From the NCBI GenBank assembly GCA_963747755.1, contig CAVVGK010000018.1, positions 62,001 to 126,000 of the forward strand: a stretch of 64,000 nt of DNA, read 5' to 3'. How positions within the stretch are numbered: position 1 is the stretch's first letter; each line of letters begins with the position of its first letter. The stretch is from DATFVA01 sp963747755. Lineage in GTDB: Bacteria; Bacteroidota; Ignavibacteria; Ignavibacteriales; Ignavibacteriaceae. The notes under the pieces were generated by a model. The model was given only the letters and a program-made list of their open reading frames with translations, did no database searches and was not told the DNA's origin. Shown one piece after another: positions 37,088-46,168 of this stretch. Made by a program: the position numbers and the translations under genes.

Positions 37088-38503
37088 ATGTCATTTTTCG
37101 AACCCGATTACAATTATGATGAAAATGCAGATATGAATAGCGAAATATCCAAAGAAATAGAAAGATGCAGACAGCTGGTAGACGAAAGCGGAATTTATAG
37201 TTGTATTGACACAGTTGAGGACACAATCCAGACGTGTATAGATAACTACTTATATGAAGACGGGGTGTACCTGGTTGATAAACTTCTCGAAGTTTCTCCT
37301 TACAATTCCGAATACTGGGTTAAAAAAGGAGCATTACTGAACGGGTTGTTCCGCTTTGGTGAGGCAATAATTTGTTATAATAAGGCCCTTTCCCTTAATC
37401 CCGGTGATCCCGATGCCCTTATCGAAAGGGCGGCAGCAGAAGAGAATCTCGGACTGATGGAAGATGCGAAAGAATCGCTTGAAACAGCACTTGCACAGGA
37501 ACCGAATAACGAGGAGTCTCTGTTCAATCTTGGACTTTTATACCAGAAAGGCGGCAACTTTGAAGTTGCTTCCGAATTCTTTACTCGCGCAATTCAGAAC
37601 GATCCCGGCTTTTCTGATGCCTATTTTGAGCTTGGTTTCTGCTTTGAGAACCTTGACCATAATGAGCGCGCTCTTGAAGCCTATGATAAATTTATTGATG
37701 CCGAACCGTATAATTCTAACGGATGGTATAACCGCGGTGTGGTACTTACTAAACTCGGCAGACTTGAACAGGCAATCGATAGTTATGAACTGGCAATTGC
37801 AATAAAAGATGATTTTGCGGGTGCTTGGTTTAATAAAGGTAATTTACTCGCTGATCTGGGACGCTACCAGCAGGCAATTGATTGCTTCAATGAGGCTTTC
37901 AAAATCGATAAATTTGATGAAGCATCATGCTATAATATAGCTAATATATACGAGGAGCTGGGAGAGATTAATAAGGCTATCGATTATTATTCACGTTCCA
38001 TAAATATTAACGACAAATATTACGAAGCCTACCTTGCCCGAGGTTTCTGCTATGATTCAGCCGGGAAATTCCAGCTTGCATTGAAAGATTTTAATAAGGC
38101 GATATCATTATACCAGGACCGTGCGGATGCATGGTATGCTAAAGCTGATCTTGAATATTCACTCGGCAAGCTTCAGGAGGCTATCAGGAGTTACCGTAAG
38201 GCCGCTAAGATCGAACCTGGCAATTATGAGATCTGGTTTAACCTTGCAGAAACACTTTTTGAGATGGGAGACTGGCTTGAGGCGCAAAAAGCATTTGATG
38301 AATGCATCAGAATTACTCCCGATGATGCTTCATCCTATTATGGTAAGGCAAAAATCAATTTTATACTGAGCAGGACCCAGGAAGCTGTTGAGTGTCTGAA
38401 GAAGGCCTTCGTTATCGATCCTGATATTAAATCGGAATTTGCCAAAGAGTACCCTGAAATTAAATCATCCAAACTCTTTCGAAAATTGTTAGGGGAACTC
38501 TGA
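37088..38503 (+). CDS. Tetratricopeptide-repeat protein
   Basis: 471 residues made almost wholly of TPR units from about residue 60 to 460, some twelve in number. Clear examples are GEAIICYNKALSLNPGDPD, QAIDSYELAIAIKDDF and EAIRSYRKAAKIEPGNYE. No signal peptide or membrane helix, so cytosolic scaffold. The N-terminal 50 residues are acidic (NYDENADMNSE). Partner proteins are unknown; TPR proteins of this type are common in Chlorobi/Ignavibacteria. The next gene, aroE, starts 67 bases after its stop, with a GC-rich hairpin-like sequence (GCCCGG...CCGGGC, about 38512-38532) in between. Confidence 0.88.
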   Translation: MSFFEPDYNYDENADMNSEISKEIERCRQLVDESGIYSCIDTVEDTIQTCIDNYLYEDGVYLVDKLLEVSPYNSEYWVKKGALLNGLFRFGEAIICYNKALSLNPGDPDALIERAAAEENLGLMEDAKESLETALAQEPNNEESLFNLGLLYQKGGNFEVASEFFTRAIQNDPGFSDAYFELGFCFENLDHNERALEAYDKFIDAEPYNSNGWYNRGVVLTKLGRLEQAIDSYELAIAIKDDFAGAWFNKGNLLADLGRYQQAIDCFNEAFKIDKFDEASCYNIANIYEELGEINKAIDYYSRSININDKYYEAYLARGFCYDSAGKFQLALKDFNKAISLYQDRADAWYAKADLEYSLGKLQEAIRSYRKAAKIEPGNYEIWFNLAETLFEMGDWLEAQKAFDECIRITPDDASSYYGKAKINFILSRTQEAVECLKKAFVIDPDIKSEFAKEYPEIKSSKLFRKLLGEL

Positions 38504-38570
38504 TCCGTTTGCCCGGCCGGTCATTTCCGGGCTGACAACAGTACTTAAATATTTTATCCCGAAAAGGTCT

Positions 38571-39443
38571 ATGAAAAATACGCTCCACATGAATACTGTG
38601 CTTGTGGGTTTGATCGGTCATCCCATTAAGCAGACATATTCTCCTTTTATCCATAACGTTGCTTTCGAAATAAAAAAACTTGATTATCTTTATCTTCCTT
38701 TTGATGTACCTGCAGCTAACCTTGGTAATGCATTAAAAGGGATGGTTGCCCTGGGTATAAAGGGATTCAATGTCACCATTCCCAATAAAGTGAATATCAT
38801 GCAGCTTCTGAATAATGTATCCGATGAGGCAGCAGGTGTCGGTGCAGTAAATACTGTGGTAAATGATCTCGGAAGACTGACGGGCTATAATACTGATGTA
38901 TTCGGAGTGCTGAAATCTCTTGATAAGTATAAGAACAGCCTGGCCGGTAATAAAGTTACGGTTATAGGTGCCGGCGGAAGTGCACGTGCAGTAGTATATA
39001 CTCTTATTAAATACTTTAAACCTTCCTGCATCAACATTGTGAACCGCACAGAGCAGAGATCTGAAGCGATCCGGAAATATTTCTCTGAAAAGATGAAATT
39101 TGATTCCATACAGTGCTTTGAGCTTTTCCCCGATAACCTGCAGGAAATTTTCCATGATTCAAAACTGATCGTTAATGCTACTCCTGTGGGTATGTTTCCG
39201 GAAGTTGATGAAGCAGTAGTTTCACAGCCTGAATATTTTAATAAGGACCAGGTTGTATTCGATCTTGTATATAACCCATCTAAAACAAAGCTGCTGTCCT
39301 TAGCCTCAAAACAGGGCGCCCACCTAATCAACGGAATAGAAATGCTCGTGAACCAGGCGTCGAAGGCTTTCCAGCTGTGGACAGGCGAAACTATGCCCGT
39401 ACCGGAACTCATCCGGTCGCTTGAGATGATGTTAGAGGGCTAA
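38571..39443 (+). CDS. aroE: Shikimate dehydrogenase
   Basis: 290-residue NADPH-dependent enzyme reducing 3-dehydroshikimate to shikimate in aromatic amino-acid synthesis. Substrate residues: GHPIKQTYSPFIHN (N-terminal Ser pair region), catalytic Lys73 in NVTIPNK and Asp109 in YNTDVFG. The NADP-binding loop is GAGGSARAVVYTL, and the C-terminal motif GIEMLVNQASKAFQLWTG is family-typical. The ATG at 38571 has a ribosome-binding site; the second Met at residue 7 is a possible alternative start. Its stop touches the stop of the convergent aminotransferase gene with no bases between. Confidence 0.95.
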   Translation: MKNTLHMNTVLVGLIGHPIKQTYSPFIHNVAFEIKKLDYLYLPFDVPAANLGNALKGMVALGIKGFNVTIPNKVNIMQLLNNVSDEAAGVGAVNTVVNDLGRLTGYNTDVFGVLKSLDKYKNSLAGNKVTVIGAGGSARAVVYTLIKYFKPSCINIVNRTEQRSEAIRKYFSEKMKFDSIQCFELFPDNLQEIFHDSKLIVNATPVGMFPEVDEAVVSQPEYFNKDQVVFDLVYNPSKTKLLSLASKQGAHLINGIEMLVNQASKAFQLWTGETMPVPELIRSLEMMLEG

Positions 39444-40634
39444 TCAGCTTAGTTTACCTAGTGCCTTATTTAATCTTTCTGATGCATCAGATAGATTTTC
39501 AATAGAAGTAGCATATGAGAACCTCATATATCCCTCTGCTCCGAAAGCACTTCCCGGAACCAGCGCGATTCTCGCCTCATTAAGAAGGTACATAGCAAGG
39601 TCCAGACTATTATTAATTGTGGTTCCATTCAACGATTTGTGCATATAAGCTGAAAAATTAGGAAAAAGATAAAAGGCGCCTTCAGGTTTGTAGCAGGAAA
39701 GTCCTTTTACCGACATAAGCCTGTCGTACAAGTAATCTCTCCTTTTATGGAATTCAACCTGCATCTGCCGGAGGTAATCATGAGGGCCATTCAAAGATTC
39801 AATAGTAGCCTGCTGGGATATCGAGGATGCATGGGATGTACTGTGACTCTGGATCTTGTCCATCGCTTTTATCACTTCCTCCGGTCCCGCTGTATATCCG
39901 ATTCTCCAGCCTGTCATTGAATACGTTTTACTTACCCCGTTTACGAGTATTGTACGCTTTTTCATCTCATCGTTCAGTGATGCAAAGCTGATAAATTCGA
40001 AATTATCGTACAAAAGCTTTTCATAGATTTCATCAGAGATTACAAGGAAATCATATTTCTTAACTACTTCAGCTATCTCTTCAAGTTGTTTCCTGTTGTA
40101 GGCTGAACCTGTCGGGTTTGATGGATTACAGAGGATGAATAACTTAGTATTAGGCGTGACCGCATCTTCAAGCTGATCCGGGGTAATCCTGAAACCGTTT
40201 TCTTCCGTAGTTTCAATAACCACTGTTTTGCCTTCCGCCAGGGAGATCATTTCGGGATAAGATACCCAGTAGGGTGCAGGTACAATAACTTCATCGCCTT
40301 TCGATACAGTTGAAAGAATCGCATTAAAAATACTCTGCTTGGCGCCGCTCGATACGATAATTTCACTGAGCTTATAGTCGAGCTCATTATCCTTTTTGAA
40401 TTTATCCTTTATCGCTTTTCTTAGTTCAACCGTTCCTGCATTGATAGTATACTTAGTATGATTTTCGTCTATAGCTCTTTTGGCAGCCTCTTTTATATTT
40501 GCGGGAGTTGGAAAGTCAGGCTCACCGACGCTTAAATCTATTACATTTATTCCCTCTGCTTTTAATCTCTTTGCCTCTGCTGCGACTTTCATCGTGGGGG
40601 ACGCAGTTATCCTGTTGACTCTCTCAGATAACAA
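39444..40634 (-). CDS. aspC: Aspartate aminotransferase (class I/II, PLP-dependent)
   Basis: 396 residues, fold-type I aminotransferase of the Ib subgroup. The PLP Lys is Lys236 in VSKTYSMTGWRIGY; Asn in CNPSNPTGSAY and Asp/Tyr in VISDEIYEKL contact the cofactor. The N-terminal SVGEPDFPTPANIKEA and the C-terminal Arg in YMRFSYATS are typical for aspartate/prephenate aminotransferases. It transfers amino groups between aspartate and oxaloacetate; an additional prephenate or aromatic role cannot be ruled out next to aroE. Start is TTG at 40634, supported by GGAG 7 bases upstream and the conserved N-terminus. Confidence 0.92.
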   Translation of the reverse strand: MLSERVNRITASPTMKVAAEAKRLKAEGINVIDLSVGEPDFPTPANIKEAAKRAIDENHTKYTINAGTVELRKAIKDKFKKDNELDYKLSEIIVSSGAKQSIFNAILSTVSKGDEVIVPAPYWVSYPEMISLAEGKTVVIETTEENGFRITPDQLEDAVTPNTKLFILCNPSNPTGSAYNRKQLEEIAEVVKKYDFLVISDEIYEKLLYDNFEFISFASLNDEMKKRTILVNGVSKTYSMTGWRIGYTAGPEEVIKAMDKIQSHSTSHASSISQQATIESLNGPHDYLRQMQVEFHKRRDYLYDRLMSVKGLSCYKPEGAFYLFPNFSAYMHKSLNGTTINNSLDLAMYLLNEARIALVPGSAFGAEGYMRFSYATSIENLSDASERLNKALGKLS

Positions 40635-40765
40635 TGTTAAGCTCCTTTCTTAAAGAAATAATGTTATTATGAGCCGGAATAAATTTGTAATGTGTGTTTA
40701 CTAAACCGGTTGAAATATACGATAAGAAATTAAGAATGAAAAGATTAAGAATTGTGCATTATCAA

Positions 40766-41689
40766 CTAAGCACTTTTTTGTTTTTTAGTATAGGTTTCTG
40801 ACTCGATAAAAATTCTTTTTATATCCCCGTTCTTCTCTTTTATTTTTTTATCCATCTCTTCAATACTGCTCTCAACTTCTCCCGCGGATACTGAATCTTT
40901 AAAATCAATACTAAGGTTTAAAAGGATGTAATGCGGTCCCATATGCATTGTTAAAACCTCATTAACATGTTCTATCGAATCGAATCCGTTCAGAACCGAT
41001 TTAATTTCTTCCACAATCTCACCTTTCGCACTTTCCCCAATCAGCAAACCTTTGGTTTCATAGGCTAACCACGCTGCGGTAACAGCCAGGATTAGTCCGA
41101 TGAATATTGAAGCAAGGGAATCATATAAAGTATTACCGGTCATCTGTTCAAGGAAGATACCAATAGCGGCGACAGCCAGACCGCCCAGTGCAGCGCTGTC
41201 CTCAAACAATACTATAAAAGTTGAGGGATCCTTGGCTTTGTGGGCTGCTTCAATAAAACCCTGTTTTCCTCTCTGCTTATTGAAGTTTATTAAGGCATAT
41301 GTCCAGGATGTTCCTTCAAAAAGAAATGCGAGCCCAATCACTATATAATTAACAAGGGGGTTTTTAATTTGTTCGGGATGGAGAAAGTTATGCACGCCCT
41401 CATAAACAGATACGCCGCTTCCTACGGCGAAGATCAAGATTGCAACAACGAAGCCCCAGAAGTATACCTCTTTACCGCGGCCGAAAGGATGAAGTTCATC
41501 GGCTGGCTTCTTTGCCATATGAAGTCCCAGCAGCATCAAACCTTCATTCCCTGTATCAATAACGGAGTGAATTCCCTCCGATAGTATTGCAGAGCTTCCG
41601 GTTACAGCAGCTGCTATGAACTTGCTTACAGCAATTGCGAAATTGCCCAGAAGGGCTATGATGATAACCTTTTTTGATTTCTCTTCCAC
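40766..41689 (-). CDS. Cation diffusion facilitator transporter (ZnT9-like)
   Basis: 307 residues with about six membrane helices and a cytoplasmic C-terminal domain of about 90 residues. Helix two carries SEGIHSVIDTGNEG and the fifth helix region FEDSAALGGLAVA, which are the metal-site sequences of the SLC30A9/ZnT9-like branch of CDF proteins. The loop HPFGRGKEVYFWGF is the family signature. Likely exports Zn(II) or a similar divalent ion in exchange for protons; metal specificity cannot be told from the sequence. Start is GTG at 41689. coaD lies 77 bases upstream on the same strand. Confidence 0.88.
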   Translation of the reverse strand: MEEKSKKVIIIALLGNFAIAVSKFIAAAVTGSSAILSEGIHSVIDTGNEGLMLLGLHMAKKPADELHPFGRGKEVYFWGFVVAILIFAVGSGVSVYEGVHNFLHPEQIKNPLVNYIVIGLAFLFEGTSWTYALINFNKQRGKQGFIEAAHKAKDPSTFIVLFEDSAALGGLAVAAIGIFLEQMTGNTLYDSLASIFIGLILAVTAAWLAYETKGLLIGESAKGEIVEEIKSVLNGFDSIEHVNEVLTMHMGPHYILLNLSIDFKDSVSAGEVESSIEEMDKKIKEKNGDIKRIFIESETYTKKQKSA

Positions 41690-41766
41690 TTGCTTAAGGT
41701 TTAAAAATTGAGGTTAACCCGGCGTGATAGATATAAAACGGATGATTGCCCTCACGAGATCGGAAA

Positions 41767-42246
41767 TCAGCGGGTAGTTTTCTTTTTTAGAGCCTCAGCA
41801 ACTACCGGGGGAACAAATTCGCTGACGTCGCTGTGGAGTGCTGCAAGATCGCGTACAATGGAAGAATTGAGGTAAGTATATCTCTCCCCGGGCATCAGAA
41901 AGATTGTGGCGATATCTTTGGCAAGTTTTCTGTTCATAAGCGCCATCTGAAATTCATATTCAAAATCGCTTACAGCTCGCAGACCCCTTATAATTCCTAT
42001 TGCACCTAACTGGTGTGCATGATCAACCACCAGTCCTTCAAAAGAATCTACAACTATATTCTCATATTCCTTTAAACTTTCTTTAAGCATATAGACCCTC
42101 TCTTCAAGAGAGAAAAGCGGGGTTTTCCCGGTATTAACAGCTACCGTTACCACTACCGCGTCGAATAGCTCTTTTGCTCTTTTTATTATATCGATGTGAC
42201 CGTATGTAACAGGATCAAAGGTTCCCGGATAGATTACTTTTTTCAT
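41767..42246 (-). CDS. coaD: Phosphopantetheine adenylyltransferase
   Basis: 159 residues, normal for the family. Catalyses the ATP-dependent step from 4'-phosphopantetheine to dephospho-CoA in the cytosol. The nucleotidyltransferase T/HxGH motif is TYGH at residues 14-17 (YPGTFDPVTYGHIDII). IRGLRAVSDFEYEFQMALMNR and the C-terminal YTYLNSSIVRDLAALHSDVSEFVPP are diagnostic. A GAGGG ribosome-binding site precedes the ATG. In many Bacteroidota coaD is next to rsmD, but here rsmD is 20 kb away. Confidence 0.96.
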   Translation of the reverse strand: MKKVIYPGTFDPVTYGHIDIIKRAKELFDAVVVTVAVNTGKTPLFSLEERVYMLKESLKEYENIVVDSFEGLVVDHAHQLGAIGIIRGLRAVSDFEYEFQMALMNRKLAKDIATIFLMPGERYTYLNSSIVRDLAALHSDVSEFVPPVVAEALKKKTTR

Positions 42247-42376
42247 TGAATTCCCTCAGGAGTAAACATTAGAAATTACTACGCATAAAATAAAGGTTTT
42301 TATCTTTATTCGAAAAATATAATCTATCCCGAGCCTTAATTTCTTAAAATAGGGTTGCAGGGATTAAAGCCGGATT

Positions 42377-43870
42377 TTATCTGGCTGCAAGTCCTGTTGC
42401 ATAACTTCCTATATCCATAACCTTAACCAGTTCATGGTTTTGTACATCATAGACACACATTATCGAAGGGCGGTCCTTTCCGGGTATCCGGAAATACGGC
42501 TGGAACTCATTCTCATCGTTAGAGCAGCCTACATAAAGGTACCGGCCGTCGGGAGTTAAATCGGCGCCGTATGCATGCTGAAATGCATCGATCTGATATT
42601 CCTGTATCGTCCAGTCATTACCTGCTTTAGTAATTTCCGATAAATATGGTTCATGATGCGATACTGCATAATATTTGCTGCCGTCTGCTGAAATAGCTCC
42701 CTGCATAGGATGATCCGGTACGGGGAATTCCTTAACGATTTGTTTAGACTGTGTGTCCAGGATAATTATTGAACTTGATGTCCTGCAGTTAACATATAAA
42801 TATCTATCGTCCGGGGAGATATACATATGCATCGGCTCATAATATGGAGGGGGAAAGGTATGCTGAAGCACTATATCTTCTACAAATTCGTCATTAACAG
42901 CATCCACAACTGAGATCCTGTCCTTGCTCATATTAGCAACATAGAGAGTATGACCGTCATGACTTAATGCAAGAGCATGAGGCACACCGGTAACCGGAAG
43001 ATTAATCTCCGTCTTCGCCATATCGGCCGTATTAACAGAGTATATTATGTTGTAAATAGGAGCGCTTGTTGAGGAACGCGAAACGAAGGCTTTACTTCCA
43101 TCGGCGGTAATCTGTATCATGCCGGCCTTTTCAATCCCTTCTGCGGTACTGATAATTGAGTTCGTTGCAGCATCGACCTTTATAAATTTTTGACCTGCCA
43201 CTTCAGTAAAGTAGTAAAAGCCGTTCGACATCTGGATGTTGTGAGGGGCATCGATGATCGTCGGGTTAAAATCCGCATCAAGGATTCCTGAAACGAGCTT
43301 TGCATCTGTATCTATAATATAAACCTGGTCGCTTCCCTGATTGCATGAATAAACTTTATGATCGCTGCCCTGGAAAGGTACGTTACCGTTTACATCCTTC
43401 GCGCCGTTATCAATCCATTCCTTGATCGTCTGGATATCCTCCTGGCTCAGGGGCGGTTGTTGATAGGGCATCCTCAAAGTTGAATCCGCAATATTTCCTG
43501 TGATAAGATTGTAAAGCAGACTCTGTTCAGAATTATAGGGGATAACAGCCTCACCGCCGTAAACATCAACAGAGGCTGCAATTGCTGGTTTAGACGTGTG
43601 GACGTGGGTTGAATCATTGAAAGGCCGTCCGAGCGAACCTTTCATCATCTGGGTATAGGATTCAAGTGAAAGATTGTGTGCTGCATCCGGTCCTTTATGA
43701 CAGCCGGCAACCGCACAATTATTCGCAAAGATTGATGCAACCTTATAAGTTGCAAAGCCGTTATTGTTCTCGTCAACTGCGGGCCGCTGTTCGGTTACTT
43801 TGTCCTTGCATCCCGCTGCAAATAGGGACATAATCAGCAGCGCGGAGAAGAGAGTATAGAAGTATCGCAT
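42377..43870 (-). CDS. Lipoprotein with cytochrome-like N-terminal motif and YVTN-type beta-propeller
   Basis: 497 residues. A lipoprotein signal ends at Cys21 (FAAGC). Near residues 44-150 a small domain contains CAVAGCH (Cys52, Cys57, His58) and ends with MPYQQPPLSQEDIQTIKEWIDNGA, the closing helix of planctomycete-type cytochrome c domains. The heme motif is CxxxxCH instead of CxxCH. Residues 160-497 form a propeller with YVTN-like repeats such as LALSHDGHTLYVANMSKD and MYISPDDRYLYVNC. Likely exported and membrane-anchored; redox role, if any, is inference. AGGAG precedes the ATG. No obvious operon partners. Confidence 0.78.
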   Translation of the reverse strand: MRYFYTLFSALLIMSLFAAGCKDKVTEQRPAVDENNNGFATYKVASIFANNCAVAGCHKGPDAAHNLSLESYTQMMKGSLGRPFNDSTHVHTSKPAIAASVDVYGGEAVIPYNSEQSLLYNLITGNIADSTLRMPYQQPPLSQEDIQTIKEWIDNGAKDVNGNVPFQGSDHKVYSCNQGSDQVYIIDTDAKLVSGILDADFNPTIIDAPHNIQMSNGFYYFTEVAGQKFIKVDAATNSIISTAEGIEKAGMIQITADGSKAFVSRSSTSAPIYNIIYSVNTADMAKTEINLPVTGVPHALALSHDGHTLYVANMSKDRISVVDAVNDEFVEDIVLQHTFPPPYYEPMHMYISPDDRYLYVNCRTSSSIIILDTQSKQIVKEFPVPDHPMQGAISADGSKYYAVSHHEPYLSEITKAGNDWTIQEYQIDAFQHAYGADLTPDGRYLYVGCSNDENEFQPYFRIPGKDRPSIMCVYDVQNHELVKVMDIGSYATGLAAR

Positions 43871-44314
43871 AGTTCTCCTGTGTATCAGAATTATAAATTA
43901 TATTTATTGCTCGATCTGCGGTAATGAAGTTAAGAATATTCTCAACAAAAAAGGAAGTCATTTTTAAAAAAATTGACAACAGAACATCCCGGCTTTAGCC
44001 ACATTTGAAAATTTTTCCTTGGATATTTAGTAGTACTATATTGAGAAAAAGGACACCCAAAAGTATCATCGTGGGACAATAAAATTTCAGTTTGATCCTG
44101 AATCCTTCGGAATGTTCAGTTATGGTTAGCTATGATCAATTATGCTAAGGTAAAATTTTTTTACCGTACGGCACGAATTTTTATAGAATATATTAATAGA
44201 AATGATTATGTTCAGACATAATTTCAGTGAAATTTTGATAATTAAGCACACTGGATAACGGGTAAATTGGGAACTATTAAATTTCTAGAGTAAATCTCAA
44301 ATAGGGGTAAACTA
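43871..44314. other. Intergenic region upstream of the PAS kinase gene
   Basis: 444 bases between divergent genes. It contains one isolated REP-like half (GGCTTTAGCC near 43991) and the 17-bp dyad described separately at 44149-44165. Otherwise AT-rich with no coding frame. It must hold the promoters of the propeller lipoprotein and the PAS kinase. Confidence 0.55.
44149..44165. promoter_or_regulatory. Dyad GGTAAAA-N3-TTTTACC, site 1
   Basis: GGTAAAA and TTTTACC are perfect inverted half-sites separated by TTT, followed by GTA. Same half-sites, spacing and trailing GTA occur at 48171-48187. It lies about 150 bases upstream of the PAS kinase start. Candidate binding site for a dimeric regulator, possibly the linked NtrC-type protein. 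Confidence 0.55.
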
Positions 44315-46165
44315 ATGAACAGAAAAGTTAGTAAACCAGGCGGTGTATTTGAATATAGGGATTCATACGAAGATAATATCTATTCCATAAAAACTTCATT
44401 TGCACTTCCGTCCGAGTATGAGGAAAAATTCAAACTGGTTTTTGAAAATGCTCCTCTCGGCATTGCTATAATCGATCCTTTCTGGAAAATAATCGATGCG
44501 AATCAGAAACTTTGTGAAATCTTAAAGTATTCTCTCCTCGAAATCACCGGAAAAGATATCAGGCAGATAACGTGCTCTGAGGATCTTGGTTCCACCTTTC
44601 AGTTGATGAACAAAGTGCAGAACGGTGAAATGGACGGTTACGAAATTAAAAAAAGATATATCACTTACACGGGTGAAACGGTTCCTGTACAGATTCATTC
44701 CTCGGCTGTAAGAAACGAATCAGGAAATCTGATTTACTCAGTCCTGATGGTTCAGGATTTATCAGATCAGGAAGAAAAAAATGAAGAATTAAAGCTGCTC
44801 GGTCATTCAATTAATAGTATATCTGAAATAGTTACAATAACTGATCAGGAGAATAGATTTATTTTTGTCAACCAGGCTTTTCTTGACCGTTATGGTTATT
44901 CCGAAGAAGAGGTGATTGGTAAAACTCCGGTTATTTTGAGTCCTGATCCTGGCCGCCGCTGTCCCGTTGTATTAGGAGGATCCCGTTGGAGCGGTGAACT
45001 TGTAAATGTTACAAAAGGCGGTGAAAAGTTCCACATAAAGCTGGAGACTTCAGTAGTCAAAAATGATCGCGGTGAGCCAATCGGCAATATCGGTATTGCA
45101 AAAGATATCACTGAACAGATGAAGGCCGAAGAGACTCTTCGAAAGCTGTCGAAGGCGGTAGAACAAAATCCTGCTGCAATTATTATAACCGATAAACAGG
45201 GAGTTGCGGAATATGTAAACCCTAAATTTGTTGAAGTTACCGGATATACATCCGAAGAAATAGTCGGAAAGACTCCCGGGATATTAAAATCAGGCAGCAT
45301 GTCGCCTGAGGAATATGCAGAATTATGGTCGAAAATACTTTCCGGTGAGGAATGGACCGGTGAATTTGTCAACAAAAAGAAAGATGGTTCTTTTTTCAGT
45401 GAGCATGCCATTATTTCCCCTATCAAAAATGCAGAAGGTAATATAACGCATTTCGTAGGTGTTAAAGAGGATATTACTGCCAGGAAAGAAGCTGAAGAAA
45501 AATTGAAACGATCAGAAACCCTGGCTTCGCTTGGGCGAATGACCAGTTATTTATCACATGAGATCAAATCGCCATTGACTGCAATAAAACTGAATATTGA
45601 TATACTCAGGGAGCAGATGAAGGATGGGACAGGGTTCTCAGATTCATTTATGATAATTAATAAAGAAATCAAACGCCTTGATGGACTTTTAAAAGATGTA
45701 TTGCAGTTTTCTAAAGAGAAGGAAACTCGCTTTCAGCATGTATCTCCTGATGAAATTCTTCAGCAGGTAGTCTCGCTGCTTAACCCTGTGCTTGAGGCAA
45801 AAAACATAAGGATAATCAACCAGGTAAGTTCAGGTCCAGTAAAAGGAGATCCCGGCAATCTTAAAACCATGTTTCATCAGCTGATTGAAAACAGCATTGA
45901 TGCTATAGGATCCGGCGGTGAAATCGAATTTCTTTCGGTCCATGACGATAAAAAGAAGATGCACCGGATATTTATCCGCGATACAGGCTGCGGAATAAAA
46001 TCTGCCAAAAGAATTTTTGAGCCATTCTATACTTCTAAACAAACGGGTACAGGATTGGGACTATCTATCGTCCAGCAGATCATCGAAAATCATAATGGCA
46101 CTATTTCGTTAATATTTTCTGAACCCGGAAATACCATCTTCCAGGTCTCTTTACCCATGGTATGA
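44315..46165 (+). CDS. Cytosolic PAS-domain sensor histidine kinase
   Basis: 616 residues, no membrane helix. Three PAS domains: about 30-145 (FENAPLGIAIIDPFWKIIDAN), 160-270 (FIFVNQAFLDRYGYSEEEVIGKTP) and 280-400 (GVAEYVNPKFVEVTGYTSEEIVGKTP). The kinase core has phospho-acceptor His415 in LSHEIKSPLT, the N box QLIENSIDAIG, and G boxes DTGCGIKS and GTGLGLSIVQQII. The type resembles NtrB-like kinases that pair with sigma-54 activators, and the next gene, 3 bases downstream, is such an activator. The signal is unknown; PAS domains suggest redox, gas or small-ligand sensing. Confidence 0.93.
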   Translation: MNRKVSKPGGVFEYRDSYEDNIYSIKTSFALPSEYEEKFKLVFENAPLGIAIIDPFWKIIDANQKLCEILKYSLLEITGKDIRQITCSEDLGSTFQLMNKVQNGEMDGYEIKKRYITYTGETVPVQIHSSAVRNESGNLIYSVLMVQDLSDQEEKNEELKLLGHSINSISEIVTITDQENRFIFVNQAFLDRYGYSEEEVIGKTPVILSPDPGRRCPVVLGGSRWSGELVNVTKGGEKFHIKLETSVVKNDRGEPIGNIGIAKDITEQMKAEETLRKLSKAVEQNPAAIIITDKQGVAEYVNPKFVEVTGYTSEEIVGKTPGILKSGSMSPEEYAELWSKILSGEEWTGEFVNKKKDGSFFSEHAIISPIKNAEGNITHFVGVKEDITARKEAEEKLKRSETLASLGRMTSYLSHEIKSPLTAIKLNIDILREQMKDGTGFSDSFMIINKEIKRLDGLLKDVLQFSKEKETRFQHVSPDEILQQVVSLLNPVLEAKNIRIINQVSSGPVKGDPGNLKTMFHQLIENSIDAIGSGGEIEFLSVHDDKKKMHRIFIRDTGCGIKSAKRIFEPFYTSKQTGTGLGLSIVQQIIENHNGTISLIFSEPGNTIFQVSLPMV

Positions 46166-46168
46166 CAT

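Noticed and set aside
44168..44183. CGGCAC-like -24 element next to dyad site 1
   Set aside because: No GC or GA ten bases after the GG and it overlaps the dyad itself; not a credible sigma-54 promoter.
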